Origin: Magnaporthiopsis rhizophila
Lineage: Eukaryota > Ascomycota > Sordariomycetes > Magnaporthales > Magnaporthaceae
DNA length: 64,000 nucleotides
Direction: 5' to 3'
Assembly: GCA_003049465.1 (NCBI GenBank)
Contig: PYSS01000056.1
Span: forward strand, 181,856-245,855
The notes beneath the pieces are model-generated. The model was not told the DNA's origin, ran no database searches, and saw nothing but the letters and a program-made list of their open reading frames with translations. Positions 36,681 through 49,000 of the stretch are shown one piece after another. Both the position numbers and the translations under genes were made by a program. Each line of letters starts with the position of its first letter. The first letter of the stretch is position 1.

Positions 36681-38439
36681 ATGCCACCGTCACAACAACA
36701 ACCAGTCGCCGCTGCTCCCCTAGGTCCTCCTGCTCTCGACGATGCCGAGACAGAAAGACTAGTGCAGACCGTCAAGGACTGGACCATCGCCAATGGGCTC
36801 TCGGTCCGCCCACCTCCGGCCTTGGTAGCCGCCGAGGCCGACCCTGCCGGCGTCTTGGCTACGAGCGTTGCGGTGACGCTATTTCCCAGCCCGTTTCCCA
36901 AGAACTGTTTCGAGCAAGCTCGAGCCGCACAGAAGCCGTACAATGAGCTATATGCCAAGATCAGTCAAGACGAGGACTTTATCCGCCAAATGGTTGAGGA
37001 GTGGGTGGTTTCTTGTTGTCCTCGACTTGGGGTGGCAGGAGATGTATCTAGATTCGAATACGCGCTAACACGGACATTTCCCTTTCCAGGGTTATTGACG
37101 GAGACGAGTTCATTGCCAAGCTATGGGGTGTTCACCTGAAGGTCAAGGAAGAAGGCTATGTCCAGGCATGTCTCTTGGATAAACCCCGAGCTGACTTACC
37201 TACCTCGCCTACCAGCACACCACTGACACGGCGACCATTGTGCTGCAGGACCTCTCCCTAGGCCTCTTCAGGTCCGACTACATGGTACACCAGGACTTGA
37301 CCGCGGCCGACTCTGTGCCGCAGGTAAAGCAGGTCGAGTTCAACACCATCGCCTCCTCCTTTGGCGGCCTCTCGGCCCAGACGACGTCACTTCACAAATA
37401 TCTTGCGCAGACCGAGTACCCGCTGCTCAGGGACTCACGCCCGGCCGGCAGCCTCGAGCTCCCCGAGAACCGGAGCACGCAAGAGCTTGCAGCAGGCCTG
37501 CGCGCCGCCTTCGAGGCCTACCCCGCCTCGGAGCTCGGCCACGAGCGCTGCGTCATCTTCCTCGTCCAGAACGGCGAGCGCAACGTCTTTGACCAGCGCC
37601 ACCTCGAGTACGAGGTCCAGGGCGGCGGCGGCAACAGCAGCAGCGTCCACATCCCGGTCTTCAGGCTGCCCTTCTCCCAGATCCTGGCCCGCACGACCGT
37701 GGCCGCCACCCCGCGCCGCCAGCTCCTCTACAGCCTGCCCAGCAACCCGGAGCGCGTGTTCGAGGTGGCCGTCGTGTACATGCGGGCCGGCTACGGCCCC
37801 GGCGACTACGCGGACGATGCGGCGTGGGCGGCGCGCCTACACGTCGAGCGGTCGGGCGCCATCAAGTGCCCGACGGTGCTGACGCAGCTGGCGGGCATGA
37901 AGAAGGTGCAGCAGGTGCTGGCGACGCCCCCGTCGTCGGCGTCGCCGCTCAAGCTGGGCCGGTTCGTGCCTGAGGGCTCGGCCGGCTGGGAGGCGCTGTG
38001 GCGGACGTTTGCAAACATCCACCCGCTCGACGGGTCGGCTGCGGGGCTCGAGGGCCGGCGGCTGGCGCTGGACGCGCGCGAGTGCATGCGGCACGTCCTC
38101 AAGCCGCAGCGCGAAGGCGGCGGCAACAACCACTACCGGGCCGCCATCCCGCCCTTCCTCAAGTCGCTGCCAGACCCGTCGCACTGGCGGTCCTATATCC
38201 TGATGGAGCTCATCACGCCGCCGCCCGTGGCCAACGTCATTCTGCGCAACGGCCAGATTGAGCGCGGCGGCGTCATCTGCGAGCTGGGCGTCTTCGGGAC
38301 GTGTCTGTGGAACAACAGGACGGGCGAGCTGCTGCGCAACGAGACGGGCGGGTACCTCCTGCGCACCAAGGGAGACCAGAGCGAGGAGGGCGGGGTGGCG
38401 GCGGGATTCGGCTGCATGGACTCTTGCGTGTTAGTTTAA
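36681..38439 (+). CDS. GSH2: Glutathione synthetase
   Basis: ATP-grasp enzyme joining gamma-glutamylcysteine and glycine, the last step of glutathione synthesis, in the cytosol. Exons 36681-37000, 37090-37165 and 37249-38439 give 528 residues. Conserved landmarks are FRSDYMVHQD, VKQVEFNTIASSFGGL, ERNVFDQRHLEYE, VVYMRAGYGP, IKCPTVLTQLAGMKKVQQ, the glycine-rich loop REGGGNNHY, and YILMELITPPP. The ATG at 36681 was chosen over earlier non-ATG frame openings. Intron 2 is best read as GC-AG (CAG then GCATGT, ending CTGCAG), giving the family spacing EGYVQDLSLGLF. An in-frame alternative would use the acceptor at 37215 (CTACCAG) and add 11 residues. A Gly/Ser insertion (GGGGNSSS) lies in a surface loop. 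Confidence 0.93.
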
Positions 38440-38890
38440 GGTTTTTTTGCTGGAGCATCCTTGGCGGTTTGTCAAGAAGACCGGCGGTTTATCAAAAAAG
38501 ACCTAAATAGATACTACTCTCCGTACCGCCACATCCGGGAGGCCGCCTATTCCCAGGCACAGTCAACTAGGCACAGTCAGGTACCAACCGACTTTCAAGC
38601 CGCGGCCAAGATCGAAGATGCCCCCATCGGAGCCGTCTCTAATTCATTGTAGGTATCATAGGAGAGTGGCAGAATAGTGTACAATCGCGGGTGCTCGCCC
38701 AACAGCCAATAACACACATCATGGACGGAAGGGATAGATACGCCAGGATAAATATACGGTGGGTCTAGGAAGGCAAGGGCAGGTCGGGCACGGCAATTTT
38801 CGCCATAGATCCATGATGCCCTTTTGCCCTTAAGATATAGAGCGTCACCTCGCTCCTCGTCACACGTCACACGAGCAGACGTCTCTATTC
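38440..38890. other. Convergent 3' intergenic region, GSH2/mtSSB
   Basis: Two 3' UTRs. An 11-base direct repeat AGGCACAGTCA occurs twice around 38555-38580. Nothing else is recognised. Confidence 0.6.
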
Positions 38891-39622
38891 CTACTCCTGC
38901 TGCTGCTGCTGCTCCTGCGGATCAGAGATGCGCCGCCTGAGGACCTCGATGTTGCCTTTGACACGAGAGATCAGCACTGCACTGTCCATACGGGGAGGGA
39001 CAACTCGTGCTTACGTTGGTTGATGTTGAGGGCGCTGCGGAGCTTGCCCTCGCCGTCCTCGTATGTCTGCAGTTGAGCGTCGCCATCGACGTAGACCATG
39101 GAGCTGCGGAGAGAGGAGGGGGGGGTAGTCAGCGCCAAGAAGGAAGAAGAAGGAGAAGAAAGCTTCAATATGCCATCTTTCCGCATAAGCCTCGGATCCA
39201 GATACCACACTGCCACCGACGAAAGCAGACAAGGGGTGCGGCGTCAATACCCCCTCAGATAGGATCATGTCTATAGTCCCTCATCAAAGGAGAGAATGCG
39301 TCCCCCTCCTCATATCCGCCAGCATCAAACTGTCGACTCACCCCTTTGGAATGCCCAAGAGGAAGTCCCTGCGCGGGCCCTCGGGCTCGAAGGCGCCGAC
39401 CTTGAACCAGCTGGTCTTGCGGTTTTCCTTGGAACCATAGTTCGTGGCGACGGTGTACTTGACCAATTCGCGGCCGCTGCTGCTGGTGTGCACTTCGGGC
39501 GCGTCTGCCAGGTTGCCGATGAGCTGGATGCGGGACAGCGGCCTCGCCGCGGTGGTGCTGAAGGCCCTAGCGGCGGCCCGCGGGGCGGCGGCGATGCTGC
39601 GACGGGCGAGGAACGAAGGCAT
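38891..39622 (-). CDS. RIM1: Mitochondrial single-stranded DNA-binding protein (Rim1/SSB family)
   Basis: OB-fold protein that coats single-stranded mitochondrial DNA during replication. Exons 39622-39342, 39103-39015 and 38955-38891 (phases 2 and 1) give 144 residues. The N-terminus (MPSFLARRSIAAAPRAAARAF) is a clear mitochondrial presequence. The OB fold starts at RIQLIGNLADAPEV and continues through YTVATNYGSKENRKTSWFKV, MVYVDGDAQLQTY and LNINQRNIEVLRR, the last spanning intron 2. The C-terminus is Gln-rich (five CAG codons). Intron 1 is 238 nt and intron 2 is 59 nt, with GTGAGT and GTAAGC donors. Family identity is secure; the symbol follows the yeast name. Confidence 0.92.
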
Positions 39623-40751
39623 GGCTGAGGCCCTGCGGTTCGATTGGATCGGTAGGTTTACCGGGGTTGGATAGGTAGATATCGCGAGGATTGGACGGAC
39701 GGTGGAGGGGTGCGACAACAGTCTGATGGTCTGGTTTTTTTATTTATTTTTATTGTGAGGCGGGCCCGCATGTCGTTTGCGAATTTCAATTGCGCCTGGT
39801 CGCCCACGCGCAAATTGGAGGTGCACGGACCATGTTGCGGATGCGACAGGGTGGGATGGTGCGTGCGTCTTCATTGGCCAATCAACGACGCAGCCTCAAT
39901 TGCTGGTGAAAAGGGGGAAATATCGACATCAACTTCAAAACGCTTCGCCGCCATTGGCGAGAAAAGGCAACCGTTGTTGGTTCTGAGTGCGCATCGCTAC
40001 TCCCGAATTCCCCAAGGAAGGCGACTGGGAGCAAGGAACGGGATTCGCCTCTGTGCTTATTATAAAAGGCACCGCGTGCCTACCTCGGATTGCAGTGGTC
40101 CCGGCTATTCAGCCTCGCAGTTGCCAGGCCAAGCACATCTCGGCGCCGACGGGCCCGAAATAGACCGTCTCTTGCTTTTGCTTGCGGGATGCCATCTGTC
40201 ACATAATTTTTGTCTGAGAGAGGACGGGGAGCTCGTTCCGGGTGCAGCGAGGGATGTTGTTGTGTGGGGCGCGGCGACTATTCACCAAACCCCTTTCTGG
40301 TCTGAATAGAGGCTCTGAATAGACTCACCCAATAATACCTAAACAGCCCCCACGTCCTCTTCGCCGCCCCCTCGTCTTTCAGCTCGGGTTGCTGCATTCG
40401 GCCAGTGTCCGACCGTCAAATGTGATCAAATTCTGAATAGGCTGTCTCATTGGCAGCTCTATTCAGAGCCCGACATGGTCACCACTGCGGCCGCCCCCAT
40501 GGGGCAAGGGCAAGTGTTGGTCTCGTCCTGTCCTGGGGCGGTACTTGAGGAGCAGACATGCCCGGATCAAAGACAAAGGTCTCAGCCTCTCTCCAATCCG
40601 CAGCTGCCACTTTCTCGATCCAGCCCAGGACCTTGGCTTTTACAGTGTGTGGAAGAAAGCAGGATACATCCACCTGTTGACCACTTCGTTTCTCTTTTCT
40701 CTTCCCCTTGATCTAGAGGCATTCCCAACGCTTTTTGAGGCTCCAGAAAAC
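39623..40751. promoter_or_regulatory. Divergent regulatory region, mtSSB / STE3-type receptor
   Basis: Contains a palindromic ATTGGCCAAT (39873-39882, CCAAT-box type), a TATAAAAGG at 40061-40069, and five exact copies of CTGAATAG or its complement at 40105-40112, 40302-40309, 40315-40322, 40433-40440 and 40459-40466, plus a one-mismatch copy at 40278-40285. GGCTCTGAATAG at 40311-40322 and CTATTCAGAGCC at 40459-40470 form a perfect 12-bp inverted repeat. A CT-rich stretch at about 40660-40735 probably marks the receptor's transcription start region. Confidence 0.6.
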
Positions 40752-42653
40752 ATGTCAGCACAAGTCTCTTCGCCTCCGACCAGCAGCCCCGGCCTGGTCG
40801 CCGACCTTGTCTGCCGGACGGTGCTGGCCGTGGTGGCAAACGTCGGCATCTGGGTGCCGTTCCGGCTCCTGTGGAAGAACGGCGAGTTCGCGGCCGCGCT
40901 CCTGTGCGGCGTCGTCATGGTCATGAACACCATCTACTTCATCAACGGCCTGATCTGGCGCAACGACGACACGGCAAGCTGGTACGACGGCACCGGCTGG
41001 TGCGATCTGCAGGCCTACATCATCCTGCCGCTCCGCACCATGTACGCGAGCTGCATCATGGTCATAATGCGCCACCTCGCCCGGCAGCTCAACCTGGCGC
41101 GCGTCACGGGCCTGACCCACGCCGAGAAGCGCAGGCGCAACCTCGTCCAGGCCCTCATCATCTTCCCGCTGCCGCTGCTCCAGATCGGCCTGACCTACCC
41201 GGTCCTGCAGACGCGCTACGCCATCATGCCGCTTCTCGGGTGCGAGCCATACTTGGCGGCGAACCCGCTGTCCTTTACCTTCTTCGTCCTGGCCCAGCCC
41301 GTGTTCTGCGTGGGGGCTCTGATATATGCCGGTTTGTCACCTCAGGCTGCCCTTTCAAGCTCACAAACCCTTTTCGCCCTCTTCGCCTTCACTTGCTAAC
41401 AAGTGAGGTGTCTTCCACCTCATTAGTTTTGGCGTTCAAGCGCTTCCGAGAGATCAAAAAGACGACCGAGGCGGTCCACTCCAACAACAGCAGCGTGGCG
41501 TCGAGGGCAAACCGGACCAAGCGCAAGCTCTACGGCATGACGCTCTCCATCCTGCTCCCCTACACGATCCTCATCTTCATCTTTCTGTACCGCAACGCCC
41601 GCTCCGGAGCCACGTGGACCGCCCCCTACAGCTTCTCCGCGGTGCGCAACAATCCGCTGTGGAACAAGGTGCTCTACGTCACCAGCGCCCAGGCCGGCTT
41701 CCCGCGCCTCCAGCTCAACTACGTGCCCATCCTCACCGCCGTCCCCATCTTCTTGTTCTTTGGCACCACCTCCGAGGCCATCAACACCTGGCGTCGCGCC
41801 CTGCTCGCTCTAGGGCTGGGCCGCGTGTTCCCGAGCCTCAATGAGGAATATGATCCGGATCGGACCCGGAAGGGCAGCGGCGGCAGCGGCAGGAACCCGC
41901 ACTCGCTGCGGTCTTGGGGCATGTCCACGCCGTCATCCAACGACAGGAAACCATCTCTGCCTCAGTAAGTCCACCCACCTGTTCTGTTCAGCAAACGCCC
42001 TTTGGCACTTCACGTCGCCTTGTCATATCTAACACAACCCACCACACAGGCACCTCGAGCAACCTCTCTCTACCGCCCAGCCCAGCCACCAGGGCCGCGC
42101 CTCTAATGGAGATTCGGTGGCCCCGTCAGCAGGCATGGCCTCAACCCATAGCCAGCTGCCCATCATCTCGCACAGCGACGACGAGATCCAGCTCCCCCGA
42201 CGCGTCCCATGGCTGTTCCGCACCACTCTGGTGACGCCGCCGAACACGCCGCTGCTCCCTTTCCCCAAGTTCGGCCGCCACAAGAACAACACGCCGCCGC
42301 GCCCGTCCGGTTCCGGATCTGCACTGGGAGTTGCGGCTACCGGCGGAGACGGCGGCCGCGGCCGGTCATCGTCAAGGGACAACGACGGCCCGCATACCGG
42401 CCAGCAGCAGCAGCCTGTGCGATGGGAGCAGAGTCCCACGGGTTCGCTCGTCGAGACCCGGGTCTGGTCCAGCGAGTCGTCCCCGCAGCGCCTGGCGGCG
42501 GCGGTGGCGGGCCGCAAGCAGCACAGCGCCGTTGTGGACGAGGAGGTGGATGCGATCCATCCGGGCGTGCGGGCGCAGACGGACATAGCGACGCAGTCAC
42601 TCCGCCGGGCGTCCATGAAGAGTCTGAAGAGGAGCAAGGGCTGGGGTGTTTGA
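40752..42653 (+). CDS. PRE1: STE3/PRE-1-type lipopeptide pheromone receptor (GPCR)
   Basis: Seven-helix G-protein-coupled receptor of the STE3 family, which senses the farnesylated a-factor-type mating pheromone at the plasma membrane. Exons 40752-41331, 41427-41964 and 42050-42653 (phases 1 and 2) give 573 residues. Hydrophobic helices lie at roughly 17-40, 46-68, 86-110, 137-160, 180-203, 228-250 and 285-305. The family signature NDDTASWYDGTGWCDLQ sits between helices 2 and 3, and HAEKRRRNLVQALIIFPLPL precedes helix 4. The third intracellular loop is basic (ANRTKRKLYG). The cytoplasmic tail is long (about 260 residues), Ser/Gly/Pro/Gln-rich and disordered, ending in a Lys/Ser-rich stretch. 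Expression is probably mating-type or development regulated; the upstream octamer cluster is a candidate element. Confidence 0.93.
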
Positions 42654-42711
42654 CAGCGGCGCATAACGGCGCTCTTGCTTTGTGCTCGCGTCTACCTACC
42701 TCGTTCTACTT

Positions 42712-43005
42712 CTTGACATTTTCAGGCCGACGAGACCAGAACGAGTGGATATGGAGGACATTCTACTCGCGTCTTTGATACTGATTCTTGATATCTCCGG
42801 ATGGGCGAGGCCAGAACAAGCGATGGTATGACATTTTACTCGCATTTTTACTTCTACTTCTTTATACTTGCAGGCCGCCTAGGCGAGAGCAAGCGATAGC
42901 AGGGCATACGGCTCTTATCTTCACATTAGCGCTTAATATCTCCCGATTGACGAGGCCAGAAGACACCATGGCATGGTATTCTATTCGCATCTCCGGTACT
43001 AGCTC
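42712..43005. repeat. Degenerate tandem repeat, four units of 72-75 bp
   Basis: Unit starts at 42712, 42787, 42860 and 42932 show the pattern CTTgAtAtcT...CGAGrCCAGAaC...CATTcTACTCGC. Units are roughly 60-75% alike by eye. Weak similarity extends upstream into the last codons and 3' UTR of the receptor gene. No protein product is supported, because the frame common to the units is interrupted by a TGA at 42776-42778. Confidence 0.7.
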
Positions 43006-46000
43006 TTCATAGTCCTTGATAGTTCCCAAGCTGGTGCCAAAAGGGCAGATCAACCTGCCCACATCTCCTCGGTGCCGGTGTCTCAACAATAACAGAACGA
43101 TTCAACCCCAATGCCGCTCATTTCTGTTCCGTGGCGGCGGTGTCCCTAGCCTCAACGTCGAGGAATCCCAACTCGGCCTCAGCCATGTCATGCTGTCGTT
43201 GGACCGAAGACACGCATCGGACGATGCATCATGGGCGGTGACACGGCGCAAGCCCCCGTGATGAATCCTTCAGGAGGGTCATATGCCCGAGTGACAAATG
43301 TCTACATGGACGGATCCTATGTACTAGACTTGTATCCCATATGTAGCTCTCAGGAGGCACTTCTGAACGCTCTGGTGTGACCCAGGGGCTGACGCCGTCG
43401 CTGCCGCCGGATCCGCTGGCAAATCCGTCGGACTTGGGGGGTAAAGTCAGTTCACCCACGTGCGTACAGGTGCGTGCGTACAGATACGATTATGTTCACA
43501 TATCCCTGTATAGAATAGAGCATAAAAGTGTCTATGCGACAGCTAAATGGTCTGCATACTTGTGTTGACCAGAGTCAGGGCCAGCGCAGGAGGCTGGCAG
43601 TGACTCGGGCTAGTTCAACGGACCCTGAAAGCAGAGGCCTGTATGGCACAGACAGACAGCGCCAGTCAAACTAGCCTGCTTTTCCCCAGAGCGTCTCCGA
43701 CGCTGATTGTTTGTGATGTGGTTGGTTAGCGCCGACGGGGGGGTGGCAAATGCTTCCTAGCGGCATGTCCGGCTTTTCCTTCTTTTTATGCTTTTTTTTT
43801 GTGAATGCACTTGCCAGGCGCGGCTAGAGCTTTTTTTTTCTCTCGTTTATGTCTGTGCAAAGCTTAGTTCGCGAATGCAACATCGTTTGCTTTAATGCAC
43901 CTTCGTGTTATGTCGCCAAAAGTGAGCAAAACCGGTTGCTTTTCGAGATCCTTCCGATATCATTCGGACTTGCCAACAAAAGTGCTAGCACATGGCGGTG
44001 TGCTCTAATGGGCGGCACAGGCAGTAGATGCGAGTGCTGGCTGGGGAGGTATGTGCAGTAGAGTGCTTGTGTGTGATCTGGACATGCAACGACAATCCCG
44101 TCTAGTCCCAGCTAGTCTAGTGTCTACCCAGCTGGTCGGTCCCATTCGCGGATGCACTAACATGAGTCCCCATTCCCTATTCTACATACAGGCAACTAAG
44201 CAGCGCCTCAAGGAATTTGCCGGCAGTAAGGGGCTTTTCGAGACGGGGGCCGTGGTTCCATGAGCGCGATGGGAGATTCCCGGACAAACAGCCCGGGGCC
44301 CGGGGCCGGGCTATAGCAGCAGCGTTGATCGACGTTTTCCTGGGGGGCGGGCAAGGCTGCCTGACTCATCCATTACAATACCCCCGTTGCCGGGCACGCG
44401 ACACGGCTTCAGCCACCCACCACGAGCAGACCAGGTATGCATCCCATACAAACACACCACACAGCGCGCGTCCAGGATGACACGCATGACAACTGCTGCC
44501 TGGCGGAACCCAAGTCGCGGCGTGCCGGTTTTCTGGTTGTCGGGTGTGTTTGTGTATGTCTGGGTGACCGGCGAGCGTCCACGCCGCATTATCGCCAAAC
44601 CATTTGTCGTTCGTTTCAACTTGATTGCATGAACGGCCAGCTGGGTCGGCAAAATCGCCAATTGTAGCAAGGGATCGGCAGAGCATCAAACGGTAGAGTT
44701 TTCCCATGCAACAAGAATGTTTGTTCTAAATTTACCCCCCTCGCCTGTCTGCCGCGCCGAATGTAGAACCAGCAGCCGATATTTCGGCTCCTTCTTCACA
44801 CCCGTCACATCCATCACACGATCTGTGGAGAAGCGGGAAGGAAGCCATACTAGGATGAGAAAATGAAGGAAGGTTTGCTGTGTCATCATCTCGTAAGGTA
44901 AAGCTGTCGATGATCGACGGTGTCATATTGGAGCCGTTTGAGACGAAGAGACTTGACAGGTACTAGGCATCTAATTAATGGTTGACAGTTTGACAGTTGA
45001 GCACCCAGGAGCCCCGACGGATCATCAGAGGCAGCTCGCTCCACGCTATCGCACAGAGGCAAGGAAGCTAGCAGCAGTGCGCGGCGGCCAGCTCGGGCTC
45101 GGTATTACATACCGTCGCCGATCTGAGATTGTCTCAGGTCTGTGTGTGGATTTCCTCCGCGCCCACTTTCAGCCGTGCCAGCCGCCTCCCCCTGCCTTGC
45201 AGACGGACAATCACAGCCCAAGTTGGGCAAATAGCATCGCCGACAGAGCTTTATCTGTCATTATGACGAATCCGTAAAAAGCATATCCAACCAGATGCTG
45301 TGCTGCAGTCAGCAGGGAGATCAAAACCCGCGAGAGCCGGTAGAGGTAATCGGCATGCGAGCGAGAAAACTCCACGCCCGGGTCGAGGGTCCGACGTGGG
45401 GGCCGGGCTCTTACGTCCCGCATCTTGGAGTGCGCTTCCACCAGTCGCAACTTCTGACGGGTATCCTGGCTGGAGCCCTAGTCCGTATTCCTTAGGATGC
45501 ATTATACATACAAGCAAGCAAGAGGAGCCACGCCCAGCCGTCCTTTTGGCCGTATGCAGCTTTCAAAGCTGCGCACCATAGGCCAGGGGAGGGTTTTTCG
45601 TCATGTCATGATCCCTCACACCCCATTCGCTTGCTTGCCTGGGCCGTGCCGTGCTTATTGTCTCTCTGTCGGTGGCGTCCACCTGAGACATGGGCCGCCC
45701 ACGGTACTCAGCAGCAGGCTGCAGTATGCAATATGCAATGGCACCGTCAGCCCGACGTAGTATCCATACAGCCTCCGGGACCGAACAGCGGCAGCAACTG
45801 GCTGGCCTTCCGTCAACCCTCGCGCTCACCCGCCCGTCCATAACACGACACCCTCACTCCCCATTCAAGGGACGGGACCCGGAAGCGGCCAATGGGGCCG
45901 CCAGCGTAGGGCGTGGGGAAGGCCATGACGGGACGCAGGTGGTCCTCTTTCGTTCAGTTCCAGGCTTCATTTCCAGCACCCGGATGGAACCCCTCCATGC

Positions 46001-49000
46001 CCATTCATCCTTGAGCTAGGAGGTCCATATTTGCTGCGGGCGGCATGTGGATTCCGCCGAGCAGGTGCCAGGGCGGAAGGGATTCCTCACTAGCCAGTCA
46101 CAGCATCGCAGACGCGAACTGCCCACTCGCTCAATTCCTGCTTGCGAGATCCCCATCCAACCCTGATATGCCCCATCAGCAGCCCAGGACAAAACGGGGT
46201 AAAAGAAAACAAAGGGCAAAAAAAGGATCTTGGCAAATGCGCCAGGGTGTGGGAAGGCTGGCGGCTGGGGAAAATCATGGGTGGAATCACCTGCATGGAT
46301 CTTGAGCCTGGGCACATGGCAGGGGCCTGTTCCTGCTAGCGAGTTGTGGGTTCGTGGAGCGGGATTGAGATGGATGGAGGAGAGAGCACGAGAGGAGACC
46401 AACAAGACTAGGTAAACCTGAGAGACGATAGGTTGAGAGAGTCGAACCGACATACAACAGATTCGGGAACGCATATAGGGTGTATCTCTAAGATGCAGAA
46501 CCGCGGCGCGTGGTTGGTTGCATCTAATCCCAGATGGGATGGGGCGCTAGTCGACGTCGTATACAGGCGACTGTTGGGGGCAACAGCACCGACTAGCAGA
46601 ATAAGAACATGCGACCGAGGCCGGCTCTGGTACAGTGGCATGGTTGGCTCGGGACTCCAGTACAGTGATTCACATCCCCTAGTTCAGTTCTTGCTCGGAG
46701 CCGGCCGGTAGCCGTTCTAGCAGGCATTGCTTATTTCGAAGGACCATACTAAGCTGCATCATAATCCGAGCCCGAGGCCGGCTGTCAGCTGCGAAGGATC
46801 TAAGCGGGCGCAGACATCATCGGATACGAAAGGTTAAAAGACAGCATAAAAATGATGAAAGAACATGTCAATCGGCGAGACCGTCCAGCCCCGTGTCTGC
46901 ATTGGATCGACAGTCCTTGGCAGTTTCTACCGTCAAAGAAAAAGTCAAGTTTGACAGGGCTCACCCACCCCCAAATCAAACAACGAGGGCAAAATCCAAA
47001 TTCGACGGAAACCCCCGAGATTTGATGATTTGTGACAGATGAGAGGAAGGCCCGGCACTTTCGTATCTCAAAAGGCACGATCTCCCGTCGCCCGCCCATC
47101 ACTGTCTGTGTGTGTGTGCTCGCTGCGCCTCCCTGCCACCCGCAAGCCTCCCCAGCCAACCGAGCGCCTACGACGCACATTACCGCACGGCCGTGCGAAA
47201 GCGCCACGTCCATCCCTCTTTCGCTAACCCCTGGGCCATGGCCTGATCCCGTGAGTGAAAACGGCCCGCCCGCGTAAAAGGATGCACATTGCCGCAAAAC
47301 CAAGCGAGAAGAGGGCCAGGTCCCTCCCAGCCCCGAGCTTGCCCAAAATACCCTAATGTTCCCGCCCTGTTGACCCAACGTCCGAGTGGATGGGACCCTA
47401 GCAAGGAGCGGGTACCAACCCAATCGATATTAGGACATGTCTTTGTGCCTTGTGCATTACACATAGCGGCACTTTCTTCTCGTGTTTCTCGCCTCGTTTC
47501 CGCTTAGGACAGGACACGACTCGGACGGAATAAGCTAGGATGGTCGGCCCTGTCGTTCGTGTCAAAGTGTGCCGTGGCAGCTGCCCGCCTGGACTACCAG
47601 TCGACCGTACGAGGCGCCCTGGGGTCGGGATGCTATGTCTTCACCGACATCGTGACAAGCAGCCCTATAGCAGACGTCTGCTATGTATGTATATGGTACT
47701 GTAAACCTTCGCCATCGTGCTATCAGTTGTGGTTGATGCAACCCGAGGTACCAGCCGAGCAATGGGGACCGCTTCCCCCACACTGGATTTCTGCTTTCGG
47801 AAAGTCGACGTGTGGAACCTTTTGGGTAATTCTTACGCTTTTGTCATTTTGCCTCGTTCGCTTCCGTCGAAAACGACATTCGCCTGACCGCATTGGGAGG
47901 GATTGCGAAGTTGGCAGCCGAGCGAAGGCAACGCAACCCCATGGTATAGGATCAGATGTCCGGTCAAAGCCCTTTGCCTCCCGTATGGCGTGAACAGGTT
48001 GTAGCGTCCTACCTGGCGGGCTTGGGGAACTTGCCTGGGGCCGGGAAGCGACACGAGATCAATGCTGGCACCGACGGGACAGCAATAGCCAACAGTCCGA
48101 CACCCACCGCGCAAAGGACGTGCGATCCGGCTCGTGGGTACATCGGCTCATTGGCAGGGAGTGGTTGGCGAGAGGCTTCGCCGTATCGAGCAAAGAAAAT
48201 GGTCCGCGCAATGCGTCCTGCCCAGCCGGGTCGGATGCCACAAGCCGGTTGGACACCCGGCGGGCCCATCTTGAGGCTAGTGAACTGAGCTTCTTGGCGA
48301 GCATGGCCACTTGGTGCGGTGTTTTTCCTCCGTTCTCTTCTCCGTCTTCGCACGTGTCCTTCCCAACCGAGCCAAAGGCTGCAAGGCGCAAGGGGGTGGA
48401 AAAGTTTGATCACACCGCACATTCACTGCGACTCCCACATCTCTCTCCCCCACAGAGGAGGCAAGTGCCCGTAAATGGCCAGAGCGTTTGTGTCGACAGA
48501 AGAAACAAGAGCCGAGGCGTGCGAGGCAGCGGCGGCGGAAGGGAAGCGAGAGATGGGGCAAAACCAAACAAAACGTTTGGTTGGACTGCAAGGGCCTCAA
48601 CCGTTTCTTTCACATGGGGATAGGATCCAGCCTCGTTGGATCCAACACCAACACGCAACAGGCATCTTCCCTGTGCGGGAACATGCGGTCTGGTGGTAGC
48701 AGCAGAGAGGTAACCGAGACAGTCAAGCGCAACACGGTAACAGCGGGTGTGGCCCGCGCGAGAGAGACACGCAGGCAAAACTCTTCCTGGACCGTCACGT
48801 TACACTGAACCGCCCGCGTCCACTTGCGTGGTTTCGCGAGGAGGATCCTCTTCCAATCTATTTGACTTTCGGATTTCTCTCTTCGCAACCACCGCCAGTT
48901 CGCGCTGATCCCGGCCGTCTGGCTCGGGCACAGACCTGTTTCAACGGCCAGGGAGGAATGGGACGACTTGGTCCCAATGTGCGGTGGTCACCCGGGAGGT

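Noticed and set aside
46800..47423. 207-codon open frame (-) in the desert
   Set aside because: No start context, no domain, no codon regularity; similar long frames occur by chance in GC-balanced DNA.
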